Shown here piece after piece: positions 62,036-64,000 of a DNA stretch of 64,000 bases. The number at the start of each line of letters is the position of its first letter. Position 1 is the stretch's first letter. The notes below the pieces were generated by a model. The model saw nothing but the letters and a program-made list of their open reading frames with translations, did no database searches and was not told where the DNA came from. Source of the DNA: Dysgonomonas sp. ZJ279 (GTDB lineage: Bacteria; Bacteroidota; Bacteroidia; Bacteroidales; Dysgonomonadaceae); NCBI RefSeq assembly GCF_011039205.1, contig NZ_JAAKEL010000010.1, forward strand, positions 1 through 64,000, read 5' to 3'. A program made the position numbers and the translations under genes.

Positions 62036-63682
62036 TCACCAGATTGATTTTACAGCATATACTTCCAGATTTTTCACTTCGATGTTATTACCCCAAAAGT
62101 GGAATCCTTCCTTATTGTCATTATTCGGTTTACGCTCCATAGAATAAGAATATATACCTCCATCTATAAATACTTCGATAGAGGTTCTGTCAATAAAAAT
62201 ATCGGCAGTTAATTCCATACTGCTTCTATCTTGTGGCGAATAGAAAACACCGTTTATGGTATTGCCATTCATATCGTAATCTATTATCCGCTGACCAAAA
62301 AAATTGAATCCTGCGCTTGTGGCATGAGATAGTTTGATTGTAGTCTTTATTCGTAAACGATCAGCAGCGTAAAATTCTTTCAGTTTGTTATTAGCATCGT
62401 CTGACGATAAAGATTTCCATTGATGAACAGGCTCGAATAATTGTTCTGTCTCTCTTATCGGAACATTAATTAGTCGAACACCCTCTTTTGTCGTACGCAG
62501 AGTTAATTCGGTAGGTAAAAGCATCATACCATTGAATGGCATGCCGGCTTGCTGTATCCTACCCCATCCTATCTGGATGCGTCTGCCATCACTATCGGGT
62601 ATGTTGGTAAAAGTCTGAGCAGCGTAAATATCTCCTGTGCTATAAAAATATTTTCCGGCTTCGGGTGTGAATACTTTACCATCGAACGAGCCGAGCATAT
62701 AAGTACCTGTTGCCCCATACATCACCCACTTTGTATTATTTTTGTCTCCGTCTATCGGTAATTCAAACAGTTCGGGGCATTCCCAGAAACCTGTAACATG
62801 GCTTTCGTAATTCCAGTCTTTCAGATTTTTAGAAGTATATATAGAATGACCATCACGTTCGTTGAGTGCCATTACCCAATGTCCACCTGGTTTGTACCAA
62901 AATACTTTAGGGTCGCGGGTATCTACACTATTCCATTTCGCCTTCGAATCTATTACGGGATTTTTATCATATTTGGTCCATGTAAGCCCTTTATCTAAAC
63001 TGTACGCAACACACTGCGTTTGTTTATCAGGAGTAGCAGCAGTATAAAAGGCAACCATAGCCGGAGTATTCCCGTTGTTGAAGCCTGCTGTATTATCATA
63101 ATCAATCACTGCCGAACCCGAAAACATAGTACCTAAATGATCGGGATATAAGGCTTCGGGCAACTGTTGCCAATGCACAAGATCCTTGCTCACAGCATGT
63201 CCCCAGTGCATATTCTCCCACTCTCTTTCGTATGGATTGTGCTGATAGAAAAGATGGTACTCGCCATCATAGAATATTAATCCATTGGGATCGTTGATCC
63301 AGCCTCTTTGGGTTGTAAAATGATATTGTGGACGGTTCTTTTCTTTATAAAAAGTATCCTCATCGGCTTTCTTATCATCCTGATATATTTTAGCCAATCC
63401 ATCAGGATTTCCATCATAGCTTATCTTTATAGTTTTTCCTTTCAATGCCGATACATCGGCGAATACCCAATAATCGGGCGCATCGCCGGCAAGCCTTATT
63501 ACAAAAGTTCGTTCTTGTTTTCCATCCGTTTCAAACGTCATTTTACTTCTGTTCTCTTTTTGAGAAACGGGTAAATTCAAATACTTTTTAGTGATTTTAA
63601 TCGAAACATCTCCCGCAAATGATGAGAGGCATCCAAACAGCATAAGATTAACTGCAAGTGTGATTTTTAGAATTAGATTCAT
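62036..63682 (-). CDS. GH32 glycoside hydrolase (exo-fructanase/levanase-like)
   Basis: 548 residues. Signal peptide (about 1-24) and a 90-residue N-terminal extension of unknown role, then the five-blade propeller with all three catalytic motifs: nucleophile D131 in WINDPNG, transition-state stabiliser D257 in RDPKVF, and acid/base E301 in WECPEL. A C-terminal beta-sandwich ends with SIEVFIDGG and AVKSIW. The enzyme releases fructose from levan, inulin or sucrose, probably in the periplasm or outside the cell. It is not beside a SusCD pair; it lies downstream of the convergent fimbrial operon and upstream of a repeat, so regulation is probably independent. Confidence 0.92.
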   Translation of the reverse strand: MNLILKITLAVNLMLFGCLSSFAGDVSIKITKKYLNLPVSQKENRSKMTFETDGKQERTFVIRLAGDAPDYWVFADVSALKGKTIKISYDGNPDGLAKIYQDDKKADEDTFYKEKNRPQYHFTTQRGWINDPNGLIFYDGEYHLFYQHNPYEREWENMHWGHAVSKDLVHWQQLPEALYPDHLGTMFSGSAVIDYDNTAGFNNGNTPAMVAFYTAATPDKQTQCVAYSLDKGLTWTKYDKNPVIDSKAKWNSVDTRDPKVFWYKPGGHWVMALNERDGHSIYTSKNLKDWNYESHVTGFWECPELFELPIDGDKNNTKWVMYGATGTYMLGSFDGKVFTPEAGKYFYSTGDIYAAQTFTNIPDSDGRRIQIGWGRIQQAGMPFNGMMLLPTELTLRTTKEGVRLINVPIRETEQLFEPVHQWKSLSSDDANNKLKEFYAADRLRIKTTIKLSHATSAGFNFFGQRIIDYDMNGNTINGVFYSPQDRSSMELTADIFIDRTSIEVFIDGGIYSYSMERKPNNDNKEGFHFWGNNIEVKNLEVYAVKSIW

Positions 63683-63836
63683 AGTAATTATTTTATAGTA
63701 TATATTCGATTCAAAGTTTTTACAAGTTTAAGAATAAGATAATGAATACACTATAATAATTGGTGCAAATATTTGTAATTATGTTGCATGATTTACTATC
63801 TTACCTAAGTTCAATAGTAAATCTTCATTCAAATCT
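63683..63836. other. AT-rich region upstream of the GH32 gene
   Basis: About 150 bases of AT-rich DNA that should hold the minus-strand promoter of the GH32 gene. No convincing TAnnTTTG box was found. Confidence 0.4.
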
Positions 63837-63931
63837 GTCATCCCGAACTGAAAGGAGGGATCTGCTCATTCTTGAGGCTATTAGCTACTGACTTATTTCA
63901 TAATAGATCCCTCCTTTCAGTTCGGGATGAC
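63837..63931. repeat. Palindromic repeat, family 2 copy D
   Basis: Perfect 27-bp inverted arms (63837-63863 and 63905-63931), identical to those at 15526, enclosing a 41-base loop. The loop text (CTTGAGGCTAT, then ACTTATTTCA) is the reverse complement of that in copy C, so the interior is flipped between copies. Nothing else is recognisable to the window end at 64000. Confidence 0.9.
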
Positions 63932-64000
63932 AGAATGTACGAAAGGATGGCGGGTATATCAAACTCATATTAATTAGTCTTCCTATAACTAATTATAGCC

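Overview
The window looks like a chromosomal segment of an AT-rich, Gram-negative Bacteroidota, most likely in or near the Dysgonomonas/Porphyromonas/Bacteroides part of Bacteroidales. The reasons are a SusC/SusD/SusE outer-membrane set with its own ECF sigma/FecR anti-sigma pair, a FimA/Mfa1-type (type V) fimbrial operon with a FimB/Mfa2-like anchor, lipoproteins whose mature ends are rich in S/D/E, an RRM RNA-binding protein, and several upstream boxes of the Bacteroidetes TAnnTTTG type. The genus is an inference. I recognised no tRNA, rRNA, CRISPR array or intact insertion sequence.

Layout. 1-1.1 kb: gene-poor stretch with the tail of a partial gene, an interrupted small ORF, three terminator hairpins and a cluster of GTAACC/GGTTAC motifs. 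1.1-3.4 kb (-): Gfo/Idh/MocA oxidoreductase plus DUF1080 lipoprotein, plausibly a 3-keto-sugar pair. 4.0-13.0 kb (+): CzcCBA-like heavy-metal efflux genes, then an OmpR-type regulator and sensor kinase, Tag DNA glycosylase and an alpha/beta hydrolase in overlapping frames. A three-fold 11-bp direct repeat precedes the first gene and is the obvious candidate operator. 13.1-15.4 kb (+): GH106-like lipoprotein. 15.7-24.4 kb (-): a 2894-residue cyclic beta-1,2-glucan synthase-like protein. 25.0-26.1 kb (+): DUF2007-UspA-UspA stress protein. 26.2-34.7 kb (-): sigma, anti-sigma, SusC, SusD, SusE. 35.0-37.9 kb (+): L,D-transpeptidase, then small lipoprotein, carboxylesterase and YtxH-like protein. 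38.1-43.6 kb (+): complete AcrAB-TolC-like RND pump, abutted by an AraC regulator. 44.5-46.9 kb: exported cysteine-free carboxymuconolactone-decarboxylase-like protein, second AraC regulator, four-helix membrane protein. 47.0-55.9 kb: nitronate monooxygenase, RRM protein, small protein plus glutathione peroxidase, DoxD-DoxA fusion, LuxR regulator, a shrunken acetolactate-synthase-like protein, and an Omp85-like barrel protein. 56.5-62.0 kb (+): fimbrial operon ending in a subunit with a FISUMP-like domain. 62.0-63.7 kb (-): GH32 fructanase.

Two families of palindromic intergenic repeats are each present twice: 150 bp at 3458 and 49551; and a 27-bp-armed foldback at 15526 and 63837 whose loops lie in opposite orientations. 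The segment as a whole serves the cell envelope: metal and drug efflux, glycan uptake and synthesis, adhesion and stress response. Most gene families are familiar. The items that deserve a second look are the compact TPP-enzyme-like protein that has lost its cofactor motif, the large glucan synthase without a visible exporter, the repeat families, the terminator-bounded segments at the left end, and the fimbrial tip candidate.
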